From Emydura subglobosa (taxonomy: Eukaryota; Chordata; Testudines; Chelidae), in assembly GCA_007922225.1 (NCBI GenBank), contig ML679970.1:43868323-43932322 (forward strand): 64,000 nt of DNA. Direction: 5' to 3'. Below the pieces are notes generated by a model that worked only from the letters and a program-made list of their open reading frames with translations, ran no database searches and had not been told where the DNA came from. Positions within the stretch are counted from its first letter, which is position 1. Each line of letters opens with the position of its first letter. Shown here in pieces: positions 24,216 to 37,049 of this stretch. A program made the position numbers and the translations under genes.

Positions 24216-26085
24216 CTTTTCTGAACCGTAACATGTCTGGGCTTCCTTTAAATGTAACTTTAGCTCTGAATTTTCTGGGGTTTATAACTCATGGTTTTGG
24301 GATAATGACAACATCCCAGTCCTGTATTTTGCACTCACTTGCTGATATGTTCTCTCCATCTTCATCTTATTGTAGTTTTTCTCTGGGAGTTTCCTTGGGC
24401 TTTTTTTATTAAAGTTCATACATGACCAGTAAACAAATTTAGAAGACGTGTTTACCATGTGATATTTCTAAGATATGTAACGTCAACCTTAAATCATGTA
24501 TCTTTCAGCAGAGGGTAGCACCTGAAATCTTCTTCAAAGGACCTCGACTTTCAAAATGGCCACTCACTCACTCCGAGTGGGAGTGAAGGTGCAGCCCTCT
24601 ATGCAGTTACCTTTGCGAAGTGTAGCCTTTGGCCTCCATCCCATTTGAGCACAGTCAGAGGTGGAAGCCATTCTGAAAGAGGTCAATTCTTCATGGACTT
24701 CTCTGAACTCGAGCCCTAGCCTTCAGTCCCTGCTGAAAAAGCAACTTTCACTTATGAAAAATAACGACAAAAAATTATCATTAAACCTAAAAAAATCTTC
24801 ATGGGTAGTCTGCACAAGATTTCAGTGCATTTTAACTATATGGAAGTTTGACGAGTCTGTGATATTCTATCAAGATCATTTGGGAGGAATAAAATGTCCG
24901 ACGAAGTGATAACTTTCTTAAGGACGCATTTTCAAATGGATTTTAGCTCCTAAATCAATTAACCAATTCACGTGTGAATTATCATAAAATCCATTCTATT
25001 CTCAGAGTGAATTTGGTAATTCTGAGACAAATATGCTGTATTCTTCACACACAACAAAGATATTGAATCTCTGATTTAAGTGCAAAACTTAACCAAACTT
25101 TTAACTACAGAGCTGCAACTGGTATCTCAATAAACCACCAGACAGAGTTACTTAGAGTTGAAACTGTGGAGTTGTAGAAGTGGCATTTTACAATAGCTGT
25201 GGTTGAGGAAGCAGTTTCTTGGTTCAAATCCAACTCTAGATGTTAGTGACTGACAGCTGTTGTCATCTGATGGCTGTTTAGCTTGTGTGAAATGAGTTGG
25301 TCTCAGTTGTGTTAGCAATGGGTAATTGTCCAGGTGCCACTAGCTGGCAATCTCATTGGAGAGACCAAGAAATAAGGGTCGATGAAGGTTGAACTTCCTT
25401 CTCACCCGTGGTGTCGGTAGTGATGTTGCAGAAAGGATGTTGTGGGAGAAGCTTGCCCTGCCTTGGACACCTAGAAAATGTCAGTCTCAGAGCTATCAGA
25501 TTGGCACTCAGTTATACCAAAACCATATTAACATAGAAAAAGAGGAAGTAATTTCATAGCTATATTCAGTTGCTTTCCACTTTCCAGAACAATCCTTGCG
25601 GCTTTCATTTGAAACCCAAAAACGTTTTTTTAAGTTTCATTCATTTTGCCAGTTTTTTAAATAAGCATCACATAAAGAAAAACCTTCTGCATTTCATGAT
25701 TTAAGAACATTTGCTGGGTTTCTTTGGCCCTGAATAACTGAAAAGCAGCTTTGTGTGAAACTGCCAAGTGGACATGTCCCTAATCCATGTGCTGCCCTTC
25801 GTCTAATAACACTTGGTTGAGACCTGGAGAAATTACGAGTGCTTGAAAATAGCTGATTGTGAACGCCCAGTGGAAAATTTTCCTTACTGATCTGAGGACG
25901 AAGAGTCATCTTGGGAACTTGTTGCTCATCTTGGCCAGCCACGCCTTCCTTTTATTCTCCCTAATGCCCTCCTCTCAATTTATTTTTTTAAGGTACTAAT
26001 GTTAAATTTCCCATTCATTTCAAATGTAGAGAACTCCTGATGCTGTGCTGGGCCTGGAGCATTTAAGGTTTGAAATACTGCCAGG
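24216..26085. other. Intron sequence with no recognised feature
   Basis: AT-rich intronic DNA. None of the open frames exceeds about 80 codons, and none resembles a known family. Confidence 0.4.
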
Positions 26086-26089
26086 TGGA

Positions 26090-26190
26090 TGGCATTTAGA
26101 AGTCAACTATCTCAGGGCCCCGTTGTGCTAGGTGCTGTACATGGATGACAGTCCAAAGAGCTCACCATCTATAATAGGTGGATGAGACAA
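26090..26190. repeat. Interspersed repeat fragment (gccccgttgtgctaggtgctgtac type)
   Basis: The phrase ccgttgtgctaggtgctgtac followed by gtccaaagagctcacc is a common reptilian interspersed repeat tail. A related one occurs at 41850-41925. The family is uncertain. Confidence 0.4.
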
Positions 26191-27019
26191 GTACGTGAGC
26201 TGGCGTGGCGTGCAGGTGGAGGAGGCAGGGTTACAAAAATAACTGGGTGAGCGCAACTCTTAGCCAATCTAGAGCAGCGATCTCAACTTGCCAACTGCCT
26301 CATCGGCATCAGATTGCTCTTTTCTGGGCTGTTTTCTCTGCCTTAAGTGAGAGGTGAGTTTTGAGGAGTGACTTGGAGAAGGAGACTTTCAGCTGCACTC
26401 CTCCCCTAACTGCCCCTGTCCATGTCCAACTTTCGTCTACATTGAGTTCAGGGCAGGCTGAACTGAATGAATGTGCAATCCAAGGGTCAGATGCTCAAAT
26501 GAAAGCAAGTCTGTTTATTTTAGATGTTTGATCTCTAGATTGGACGTTCAAATGAATAAGCTGAATTGTCTGGGAGGTTCATGTGAAGAGATGAACTCTC
26601 CAATCTTGCTTTCAACCCTCTCAAAACCTTCCATCCCGACTTTTGTTTCCCGACTCGATATTTATCTTTATTTAATTGAACGTGGTTGTTTAGTGCCCTG
26701 GGTATTCATGATGCTTTACATAATGAGTGGAGAGACAATCTCTGCCCAGAGAGTATACGATCCCCACTGATTGCAAACAGCCCCAACACTAGGGAAAGTA
26801 ACAGATAAGGCAAAGGGAGAAATACACAGAACAAGGCATTGTTATACACAGGAAGGTTTGTTTAAGGGGATACAGTCACATCGTGTTAGTCTTTATTTCT
26901 GTTTTTTTCTCTACGTACAATTATTATTGTTTGAAGGGGTTAATTAGGGTAATTTGGGGGTTGTAGGAAAAGATGAGTTTTGATGAGGTATTTGAAAGAG
27001 AAGGATTGAAATTGAAATT

Positions 27020-27185
27020 AAACACACATGGCTGGCCTTGGGCATCAGGGCTATAAAATTGGGATGTAGACATTCAGGCTTGTGTTTGGCCTGGAGCCTC
27101 CTCCCTCACAGGGGAGCCTGCAAGCCCGAGTCAGCTGAGATGGGCCAGCCAAGGGAGTTCATTGGCAGTGTAGACATATCCAGAC
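27020..27185. mobile_element. Short MITE related to the 34330 element
   Basis: Shares the gatgtagac...agcccgagtcagctgagatgggccagcc...gtgtagacat arrangement with a copy at about 34330-34520. It is non-coding. Confidence 0.45.
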
Positions 27186-28619
27186 TCTGTATAACATATA
27201 GGATCAGGGAGGATGTTCCAGGCATAGGGGCAGCATCGGAAAAGGAATGGAAATTTTTGTGTGGGAAGGGAGCATGACATTGGTGGCATGCAAGGTCCAG
27301 ACAGGAGAACAGCATGCAATGGTGAGATGTAGGCAGGGGCAGAACTATGGAGAGACTCTCCCATGCCCCCTTCCTGCAAATAATAAATATACCCAACTCT
27401 CTTCCCATTGGAAGACAGCCTCAGAACATCATCCCTAACACGTCTGATTCATGTCCTTTCCCAGGTGTGTGCGTACACGCACGAGTGACAGGTAAATACC
27501 CTTGCAGCTCCATCCTGTAACAAGTGCCCCGCTAGCTTCTTGGCTGCAGAATGCACCTCTAACCAAAACAGCTCCACTGACAAACCACAGAGCTTGTCCC
27601 CTTCAGAGCGGGCCAGACTTCTGACATCTCCAACACACAGTGAGTGGTAGCTGAGCAGCAGGAATCTTTTGACCCGCTCCTGTGGTGACAAACACACAGT
27701 CTGCTTGCACCCCATATTATCAACTTTGCAAAAGCTTAGAACTTTGTATTGCCAATGGGGAGCCACCTTGCAGAAAATATTCAGGGTGAAGGAAGCTGGA
27801 GTCTTGGAGATCTGGGTAGGACGCAATTAATTGGGGGCTTTCAGCAGTAAGTTAAACATGCTTTGCTTCATTTGGTGCAAGAAAGCTTGAAGGTTGTGCC
27901 GGAATCTCCTTGGAGGCCACAGAGCAAGATGGGAGCTGCCCACACCATCTGGAGTCCAAAGCTGTTTTTTTTTTCCCCTCCTTTAAGCGGTCCCCGCAAA
28001 TTTTAAATTCAAGATACTTTGCAAGTTGTTCACCGGTGTTCTCCGCTGCAGCACAGAGCTGTGATCTCCTGCAGCTTGGCCGTGCTGCCCTCCTTCTTTT
28101 AACGTTTTTTAATTGGTATTGATTTTTGCAGACAATTACTGTACCCTTAGATGCTTTCCTTATGGGAATGAATAAAATACAGATCTCTGTACTTCAAACA
28201 TAACTAGAGAGTGCTAGCAAGGAGGTATTACTGCTACAAATAAAAAAGGCAAATGGAGATTTTTAATTGGTATCTAAGTTCTGTTAAGTAATAAAGAGCC
28301 AGCTTATTGGTCAGAGAGGACTAAGAAAAACAGACCCTATTTCTGCAAGGGAGCACTTTGGGCTGCTCAAATGCCGTTCTGTGAAGACCTGCTAGTTCAC
28401 TTCTACTGTCCAAATCCGCTCTGTCAGAATCATTCTCAGCATCGAAATGAAATGTGCAAAGGGACTCCCTGGAAGATTTTTGGACAGCGTGGATTTTACT
28501 GACATAAACATATTGATGACTCTCTGCCTAGTTCTCTGTTGTTAATCATTTGTTCTGTTTATTGCTTTATCCCAGAATAGCCTCATGCTTTGGCTTTCCC
28601 AGAGCATGCACTAATAACA

Positions 28620-28812
28620 GCTAGATCTTATATAGTGCTTTTCATCAGTAGATTTCAAAGTGCTCTATAAAGGTCAGTTATCAGTACCCTCATTTTACGA
28701 GCCACAGAACAGGCAAGTGACTTGCCCAAGGTCACTAGCAGACCAGTGCCAGAGCTGAGACTTCAACCCAGGTCTCCTGACACCCAGTGCACTGCTCACT
28801 CTTCTCGGCCGT
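28620..28812 (-). repeat. MIR-type SINE, antisense
   Basis: On the minus strand this contains the MIR core: a tRNA-derived head with ggtcactagcag and cttgcccaaggtcac, followed by a cattttacgagcc region and a tail ending in agtgcttttcatc. It is close to full length. MIRs are ancient SINEs shared by amniotes. Confidence 0.65.
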
Positions 28813-30698
28813 CTGGCCTGCTATGGAATTCAAATCTTTTTTCGCTGTGGTTCCAGCAGTGGCTTTCTTCAGTTCTCTGGTTTTCTCGGAGTCTCAAACT
28901 CAGATGAACTGAACGAGGTATGGTGGTATGTCAGATGGGTTTGGGTCATGCAGAAATGTTCCCCAGTTGGATATATCGATTTGTGTTTAATTCTCTACTT
29001 CTGCTCTTTGATTTGAGCAGAGGTCTACCTGGAGTGGTAGGGGATTCAGGAGCAAAAGTTCCTGATTTCCACCCTGACTGACCGATCCTGAGCAGCCGTG
29101 ACTATGTCACAATAGGGAGAGGGTTTTTTGAGAGATTATCTGTATGCAGTAGTATCCATCTTTCATTAGTAATTTTGTATGCACGTGTACGGGAACTACG
29201 CTGTCAAATCTGTGGCCCCATTCCGGAATGGAAACATACCCAGGAGAACAAGGATTCTTCCCTTTAATTACCACCTACAACTTGCTGTAAGAAATACCAT
29301 CCCTGCCACTGACCCTGAAAACAGTAAGTCAAATGAAAAATGTCTTGCAATGGAAAGCTGCCAGACTTGGTCTCTCATAGATAGCAAGAGGAAGCAATCT
29401 TGGAACCAAAGGGTGTTCTGTTCAATACTCTTCCACGTGGCCCTTGTGTCAAGTCATCACTGCTGTTAGGGGGCACACAGGACAGGTCGTGTCTGAGATA
29501 GATGTGTCCCGAGCCAGTCAGAGATTTATAGATGACAGCCACCCTACACCTTGAATCACACTCACAGCAGAGCTCCAAGTGTTGCTGTCATGTGCCTGCC
29601 AGTTACCCCCCTTCTGTATTCATTAAAGGTTCACAGGTGTTTTCCGAGGTAGCCTTCAGTAGCCTAGTAGTGGCAGATAGGGGTTAAGATGGTCAAATTC
29701 ACATTGAAGAAGGAAGTTTGCAAACTCTGGGCCAATCAAAAGAGATACTTCAAACTACCCTTGCTGCATGAGTCATGATGGCTCCAATAAGACCCTCCAA
29801 GATTTTAACCCAATGAGCCAAAAAGCCAGGAGTCACCATCAATAGAGGGAACAGTCACAACTCCTGTCAGTTCTTCCGTGCTCCCCTCTACTTACCAGCA
29901 TCCTCTGTCTTTTCTCAATTGAGTTTCAGCTAGATGATTTTCATTCATTACCTCATCGTGGTTAGGTATTTGGGAGAGCACAGAGACTAGAGAATCGGAA
30001 TTTGATGAAAAGGAAACATAATGTTAAATAACTCCTGCATTGTGATGGCAGTGCAACTCCAAAGTGTCTCCGTCTTCCATCACGGTTTCAAGTACACATT
30101 GAGCAGATGGGGGAACAGGATGGATTCCGGCAGGAGTGTGTGCTTTAGAACCTAGGGGCGGGTGAAGAGGTGCTTCTCACAACCTTCAGGGCCCTGTCTG
30201 AAAACACCTCCTGGAACCCCTATAAAACGATCCCATTCTGCCTTGCCAAGTCCTACAGGCACGTCAAAAACATCTTGTGGCTGACTCTTAGTGGTTTGCT
30301 GGCAGATACGATCAAATTTGCATGGACACCTGAACTGTTTCTTTTTAGATCAGCCACCAAATATCAGTGCAGTCTTCATGCCACCTGTTGTGTATGTGAT
30401 CAACGTTACAGACTTCTGGGAACGTTATCTCAGCCTTCACTGAGAAGGGGGAGGTGCTGCCCGGAGGAACAGTCCCTCTCACTACTTGGCTTCAACTAAC
30501 AGTCGTTGGCTGAAACCAAATATCGGGATGGTAGTTCAGCCAAACTTCAGTGCAACCCAGACGCTTTGCCGCATCTGTTTGGGTTTCTTATTTCAAGGAG
30601 AGCAGGCAGAGGTCAGATTTTTTTTCCTCGGCCCTAGAATGAAGAATGCATTTTTTTTTTCTGTACTGAAAAGCTCTGTAGGCTCAGGTGCTTGGATC
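28813..30698. other. Intron sequence with no recognised feature
   Basis: No gene, RNA or repeat could be named here. Open frames are short. Confidence 0.4.
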
Positions 30699-30706
30699 TG
30701 CTATGC

Positions 30707-31089
30707 CAGCGGTTCTCAACCTTTTTTTCCCGAGTACTACTCGGGCCAGGTACAGTCGGGTCAAGTACCACTTGACCCGACTGTACGTGACCCGAGTACC
30801 ACTCGGGGAAAAAAAAGGGAGGGGACTTGCGGCGGGGTTTCGCGGCAGCGGCGGGAGGGATTTCCAGCGGGGTTTTGCGGCGGCAGGGAGAGACGGGTGG
30901 CGGGGTTTCACGGCGGAAACAATGTCCGCCGCCTAAACCCTTCCGCCGTTTCCCCATTTTCGGTGGCAGAGTTTCGCAGGGGCGGGTGGGAGGGCCCATC
31001 CGACAGCGGCGGATTCAGCACCGCGTGTACCACCCAGCCCTCCGGTAAGTACCATCGGTGGTACGCGTACCACCGGTTGAGAACCCCTG
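30707..31089. mobile_element. hAT-like MITE with perfect 8-bp target duplication and nested palindromes
   Basis: The termini cagcggttctcaacc and ggttgagaacccctg are inverted repeats. The exact 8-bp duplication tgctatgc flanks it at 30699-30706 and 31090-31097, the hallmark of hAT transposition. The interior is GC-rich (many gcggcggg runs) and holds a perfect 17-bp-arm hairpin at 30750-30786. A 20-bp perfect palindrome lies at 31056-31075. It codes for no transposase, so it depended on an autonomous partner. Confidence 0.88.
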
Positions 31090-31387
31090 TGCTATGCTAT
31101 GACACAGCCGAGCCTTTGTTCCCAGCAGTGCTGCTGTTCCTATTTCATGTATTCTGTTTCGTGGCCTCACCACTTATCTATTGGACTCCCAATGACTCAA
31201 AATAAGCCATCCAAAAATGTATGCGAATGGTGTTCAGACCGAGATATTAAGCATGCACAAATCCGGGAATTACAAGTGTAGGCCCTTATCTTGCAGTCAG
31301 ATCCTAGCAGGGTGGGCCCTTGTTTCCACGCAGAGCCAGGGCTCCACATGGGACCCAAGGATCTGCCTACGTAGAGCTGATTGTAGA

Positions 31388-32230
31388 ATTCATAGAACCC
31401 TAGCAGATTAGGATTGGAAGGGACTTCAGGAGGTATCTAGTCCAACTCCCTGCTCAGAGCAGGACTAACCCCAACTAAACCATCCCAGCCAGAGTTTTGT
31501 CAAGCCAGGACTTAAAAACCTCTAATGAATTGAGATTTCACCACCTCCCTAGGTAACCCATTCCAGTGCTTCACCCCCTCCTAGTGAAAAATATTTTCCT
31601 AATATCCAGCCTAGATTCCCCCACTGCAACTTGAGACCGTTGCTCCTAGTTCTGTCATCTCCCACCACTGAGAACAGCCTAGCTCCATCCTCCCTGGAAC
31701 CCCTTTTCAGGTAGTTGAAGGCCACTATCAAATCCCCCCTCATTCTTCTCTTCTGTAAACTAATTAAACCCAATTCGCTCAGCCTTTCCTCATAAGTCAT
31801 GTGCTCCAGCCCCCTAATCATTTGCGTTGCCCTCCGCTGGACTCTCCAGTTTGTCCACATCCTTCCTGTAGTCGGGATGCCCAAAACTGGACACAATACT
31901 CCAAATGTGGCCTCACCAGTGCCGAGTAGAGGGGAATAATCACTTCTCGCGATCTGCTGGCAATGCTCCTACTAATGCAGCCCAATATGCATTAGCATTC
32001 TTGGCAATGAGGGCACACTGCTGACTCATATCCAGCTTCTTGTCCACTACAACGCCCAGGTCCTTTTCTGCAGAACTGCTGCCTAGCCAGTTGGTCCCCA
32101 GTCTGTAGCAGTGCGTGGGATTCTTCCATCCTAAGTGCAGGACTCTGCACTTGTCCTTGTTGAACCTCATCAGATTTCTTTTGGCATCTTCATGGCCCTG
32201 CAGCAACACTACCTGTGGGTTTTGCACATC
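31388..32230 (-). mobile_element. CR1 LINE 3' end with frameshifted RT remnant
   Basis: This is the second copy of the family at 6868-7640, read on the minus strand. The C-terminal RT region lies in two open pieces: 31940-32227, with [17 protein letters not shown], then 31549-31896, with EERLSELGLISLQKRRM. A frameshift separates them. The left edge has the tcatagaa terminus. Confidence 0.9.
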
Positions 32231-32545
32231 CTGTATGTTCTGTGATATACAGTTAACAACAGAAAGTAGAAGTCATATTAAGATATACATTTAATACAAA
32301 AAACAGACAGAGGAAATAGAACAAACGTGACAGATATTAATCATATTTTTAACGCATTTACTGGGAGGCGCTCAGACACTTCAGTGATGAGCCCAGTATA
32401 AGAGTATATTGAGTAAGTGCTTCTGAAATTTTTGACTCTTCTGTCTTTATTTCTTCAATCTTAACATTGCACTAAGAGTAGCTTTTGCTTTGAATTTCTC
32501 TTTCCTTTTAAGGAAAAAGAGGGGGAGAGGAAGTAGAGGGAACAA

Positions 32546-32935
32546 GCATAGGAATTGCCACCTGGGATCAGCCCAGCATCCGTCTAATCCAAGATCATGT
32601 CTCTGACAACAGGCCACACAAGCTGTCTCAGAGGAGGGTAGGCCACTTATGGAATAGGCTGCCGATAAGAAAAGTTTCCTCCTAGCCCTATTCAGTAAGA
32701 CATTGGCTTTATACCTTGAAACAGGAGGGCTTCTGTCCCTTCCTAACTTTTAAAAATTCTTTCTCTTGTAATGGATGATCTCATAATCCTTAAATATATT
32801 CCAGGGTTTGTTTGACTCCTGCTAAACTCTTGTCCTCAGTGATATCTTGTGGCAATGAGTTCCAATGGCTAATTGCGCACCGTGTTGAAAAATTATTTCC
32901 TTGGATCAGTTTTAAATTTGCTGCTTCATGGAAAA
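32546..32935 (-). mobile_element. Divergent CR1-related 3' fragment
   Basis: The order attgccacctgggatcagcc, atctcataatcctt..., tggcaatgagttccaatggc and gaaaaattatttcctt is that of a common turtle CR1-related repeat tail read on the minus strand. The copy is old. Confidence 0.55.
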
Positions 32936-34130
32936 TTCAGGTGGAAAGCTGAATTGCTTCATTGTGCCCTCTGCAGTCTCAAGCCGCCTAACATACGCTT
33001 CCAAGTGAATGAGACACTGTTTTGCAAACCTTCCTAACTTCAATATTCCTGATCTAATTTTCTTCAAACTTGGTTAGTTTTAACTTCCTTGGTGATGCCT
33101 AGAACCAAGTTTGACGTGTCTTACTTCAGTTACATTTTAGTTGTGCAAGATCAGGCACCCTTTGAAAGAACTTTTTGTCGAGCGAAGTCTGTCTTCATCT
33201 GCAACGATTCAAAAACAGCTGAGCTGATTTAACTCAGAATTTATAAAGTAAATAAAAAAAACCCAAATCACTGCTGGTTTGAGATCAAGCATGGAAAGCT
33301 CTTGCTCAAAATTATTTGTTCTTGAGACCATTTGACATTCTTCAAAGAAGAGAGAGGGCGGGGGGTTACAAATGACCATAACTTCTAAATCTTAACTACA
33401 GTGGGTCCAGTCATTATGCTAGAGCCCGGCCAAGTAGCTGTTCTTAGCGCTGGAGGGAGGTTTGGGTGAGGGGTGGGAATCCCCTTCTACTCCCTTTCCA
33501 TGTCCCAGGGGCGTAGCTCCACAGCTGGTCTGTGCAGTCTGTTTGTGCTTCAGCCATGGGGCAGAAGTCAGGTTGATGTGGGAAATAGTGAATCCTCCGT
33601 CCTCTTCCTTGACCTTACCTCTCCCTGAAACACTTCCCACCTTCCCAGTGGGGTGCCATGCGGTGAGCTTCAGCAGAACAAAATGTTTTGAGGTGCTGCT
33701 GTAGTCTGGGCGGAGGACTTGTGACAATAAAACCAAGGGGAGTTTGAAAGCCTGTCCAAGACAAGGATGCCTTCTGGCGACAGAGAAGAAGAGTTGGGGA
33801 CCTGTAGGAATTTAATGGTCTTCTTAGGCGTCTCAGCAGAGGAGATTGGAGGTCTCAGCAGGGCAGAAGGTGGAAACGTGGAGGGATCTGGAAAACATGG
33901 GGGGTGAGGAATTGTTCTGTGTACAGGAAGGGGTGACATTAGTGATACCTAGGAACAAGAAGGAAAGGCCTAGGGAGCGACCCCCCCCCCCCCCAGGGTG
34001 AGTAGGGATATAGGGGACCCTGTGAGTGGTAGAGATGACCTGTTTGAGAGAGTCATGAGTTTCCTGCAGAGTGAGTTTATAGAGGGGAGGCACAGAAGAC
34101 CCAGTGGTATAAACCAGTCCATATGTAGCT
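32936..34130. other. Intron sequence; poly(C) run
   Basis: Nothing gene-like is visible. A pure C run sits at about 33980-33995. Confidence 0.4.
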
Positions 34131-34137
34131 TAATACG

Positions 34138-34600
34138 AATGTTATAACATTTAGTGCTTTACATCTTCAGAGCTCTTCATTCATCATCCCAGTGCCGCTG
34201 TGAGAGCGGTTATGGTAGGGTTAGCTCCATTTTTAAAGATACGGAGAGGTGATAGATGGGATTTTTCAAAAGTACTTAGGCCCAGTTGGAAATTCCACTT
34301 GAAGTGACCTATCCAAGCTCATACATCTACACAGGGATAAAAGCCCCATGGCATGGCCATCGTTGGCTTGGGTCACCTGACTAAAAATTGCTGTGTAGAT
34401 GTTAGGGCTCAGGGATCTTCCCCCATCATGAAATCCCAGAGTTCAAATGTCTACACAGCAGTTTTTCAGCCCCGTGAACTTGCATCAGCTGACCTGGGCC
34501 AGCCGCAAGTTTTTTATCCCATAGTGGCAGAGCCGGGATTTAGATTAGGAGCTGTCTGGCTCTAGTTCATATTCTCATTTCACTACAATATGCCACCATC
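34138..34600 (-). repeat. MIR-type SINE split by a MITE
   Basis: The 3' part of an antisense MIR (tttagtgctttacatcttcag... to gtgacctatccaagctc) lies at 34138-34325. Its head (gtggcagagccgggatttag...) resumes at about 34524. Between them (about 34330-34523) is a non-coding insert containing gtgtagatg and gtctacacag plus cagctgacctgggccagccgc, related to the MITE at 27020. Confidence 0.5.
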
Positions 34601-36374
34601 TCTGTATCATTCCATCCAGAGAAAGTATTTTCTGTCAATCTCGCAGTGGTGTAGACAACTTCCTGATGCAAGTCCACAACCTCCCGGATTTGTAAATTCA
34701 ATATTTCTCAAAAAAAAAATCCCAAAACTTCCAACAAAAATGGACTTGCCCAGCTTCTCTGCAAACTATTTTAAAAAGTAGTTTGCTGTAGTGTGTTCTC
34801 ATAAAATGAAGACGTGGCTGCTTTTTTCTAAATACCCCACCGCACCCAATGTTCTGTAGAGTGCCGTATTAAAAATTAAAACTAAACACTTGCTGGAGTA
34901 AATGAACAGTACATACTTGCTCACAAAAGATCAGTTTTATTATTAGGGATTATCCACAAAAAACCTTGTGTAAGGTTAAGGTTGCAAAGTGAAGCCTCCA
35001 GAAGTTAGGAAATGCTAGAATTAGGGTTGCAACCTAAATTCAGGCCTCTTGTGCATGATGATAGTCTTGTCCAACTCATGTAGGAAGTCTGTGTCAGACC
35101 CAGGACTACAACCAGATTCTCTGGGTCCAAGTCCAATGCCTTAAGCACAAGAGAAAGTTCGTTCTCTGTGTGTATGTGTGTCAGTGTGGATCCCACGCTA
35201 GGTGCCTAGGTGCTTTTTACAATCATTGTCCCTTAGGGTGTCTCATGCACACTGACCTTCCTCGTGCTCCCATGGTGAGGTGGCTTTGGCCCTCTGTCGG
35301 TTCCCTCTTACCACCCAAGGCAGCCAGATGGAACCTAGTGGTGTCCTATCTGCTGACAACTCCAGCATGGGCTATCGTCATCAGAAACGTCCCCAAAATT
35401 CCAGAACAACCCTTAACCCTTTGGATGCTTTAGTCCTCATCCAGATTAAAAGCCTGTGACCAGACCCCTCTGTACACACACTCTGATGGAAGATGGTGGG
35501 CTACAAGCTCTGCCTGTCATGTGAAGGTCTTAGACAGGCACACCAGGTGTCTTTTTTTTGCCTGGGTGATTCCCCCATTGCAAGCAGATGCTCAGTTTGA
35601 TTCCCCTTCTCTACCTGTATCAGGAAATCTCAGGATACAAGACTTAATCTCCACCTCTAAGAAGGTGGGGTTGTACCAGAAAACCCAGGCTCAAGAGCAC
35701 CCATTCTTGTCAAACCCGCACCATCCAGTGCACTGTCAGGCAGAAGGGTGGTGCCCAGGACTTCAGCAGAGAAGTCAGCACGGAGAAGAGAACTGCCTCC
35801 AGCATGAACCTTGGCACTGGGACCAATCAAGGTCCAGATTCCGTCGTTACTGAGCTCAGTAACGAAGGCGCCGCTGCCAGTGGAATCTCTGGCACCGAGG
35901 GATTGATCAACAGAACCGTCGTTAGCACCAAGGGAGTCCTAGAGTGCCAACAACAATCCCAGCAGCTATGGAGCCACGTCCATGGGCACCGTCCATGGAG
36001 AAGATACACGTGTTATCGGTGAGGTGTCCCTCCTTGCTGGTGTCGAGCTGTTCCTGAGTGGCACCGCCAGATGACCAGAGGGGTTCTTTGGAACTCAGAC
36101 ACCACAGGACTGGCAGTGGTCCAGCCTGCAGTCCGTCAGCCACCAGCACCGATACAGGCCGCCACCCTCACCCTTCTAGGGCACATCTGAGCAAGCCTCA
36201 AGGAGCCGCTTGACAGCCCCTCCCATTGGCAAGACCACAGACTAGAAATGAGACCTGGGGGCACCCCCTAGAAACCTCTCCTCATTGCCTGACAAGGCAG
36301 TCACTGCAGCATCAGTACCAGTGCTGGAGAACTTCAGGGCATTTCGAGAACTCGGGTTATGAATCGCAGATACG

Positions 36375-36887
36375 TTGGCGATTGAGGCTTCAGTTGTATT
36401 TCAGAAGTCTCATAAACGAGTTGATCTTCTGTTGGCTGCAGGCCCCACCCAAATTGTCATCCTTATAAATGAGGGTTTGTTGGGCTCAGCCAGAGCTCTA
36501 TGGCAAGTGCCAGCCACTATACCACCAACAGCAAAACGTATTTTAAGTTATCAAGTGCCACCGTTCGGGTGTGAATACTTCTACTGGCACCCCAAACCTG
36601 AATCTCTTGTGGTCCCCCCCATCCAAGAGAAATCGTACTCCGCAAAGAGCGTACCCAAAGATAAAGATCCCAAGCGATTGAACGTATTTGGGAGAAAGTC
36701 CTACTCCGTGGCATCAGTCCAGCTACAAATGGCCAATTGCCAAGCCCCCCTAGCCAATTATGACCTTCCAACATGGGACAGAGCGGTGCTGTTCATCAAC
36801 AAACTTCCCCATAAGGCTAGAAAGGAGTTTAAAAGAGGGACAGCTAATGGCACAGACGTTCCTGCAAGTTGCAGTGGACACAGCTAA
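36375..36887 (+). pseudogene. DIRS Gag remnant
   Basis: An open frame of 170 codons. Its second half contains the conserved Gag block KRLNVFGRKSYSVASVQL followed by NYDLPTWDRAV. The frame then shifts: the continuing block RASWFQASGIPHRVQATIKK lies in the frame 36760-37038. Function in the parent element would be nucleic-acid packaging. Confidence 0.65.
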
Positions 36888-37049
36888 CACCATGACTAGG
36901 TCCATGGTCACCGTGGTGATCATGAGGAGGGCATCCTGGTTCCAGGCTTCAGGCATTCCCCACAGAGTGCAAGCCACAATCAAGAAGTTGCCATTTGGAC
37001 GGTCAGAGGTATTTAGTGAGAAAACGAGCAGTTCATGACATTTACTAAA

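Noticed and set aside
30486..31205. 239-codon plus ORF
   Set aside because: It runs through the hAT MITE and its flanks, has no domain and is chance.
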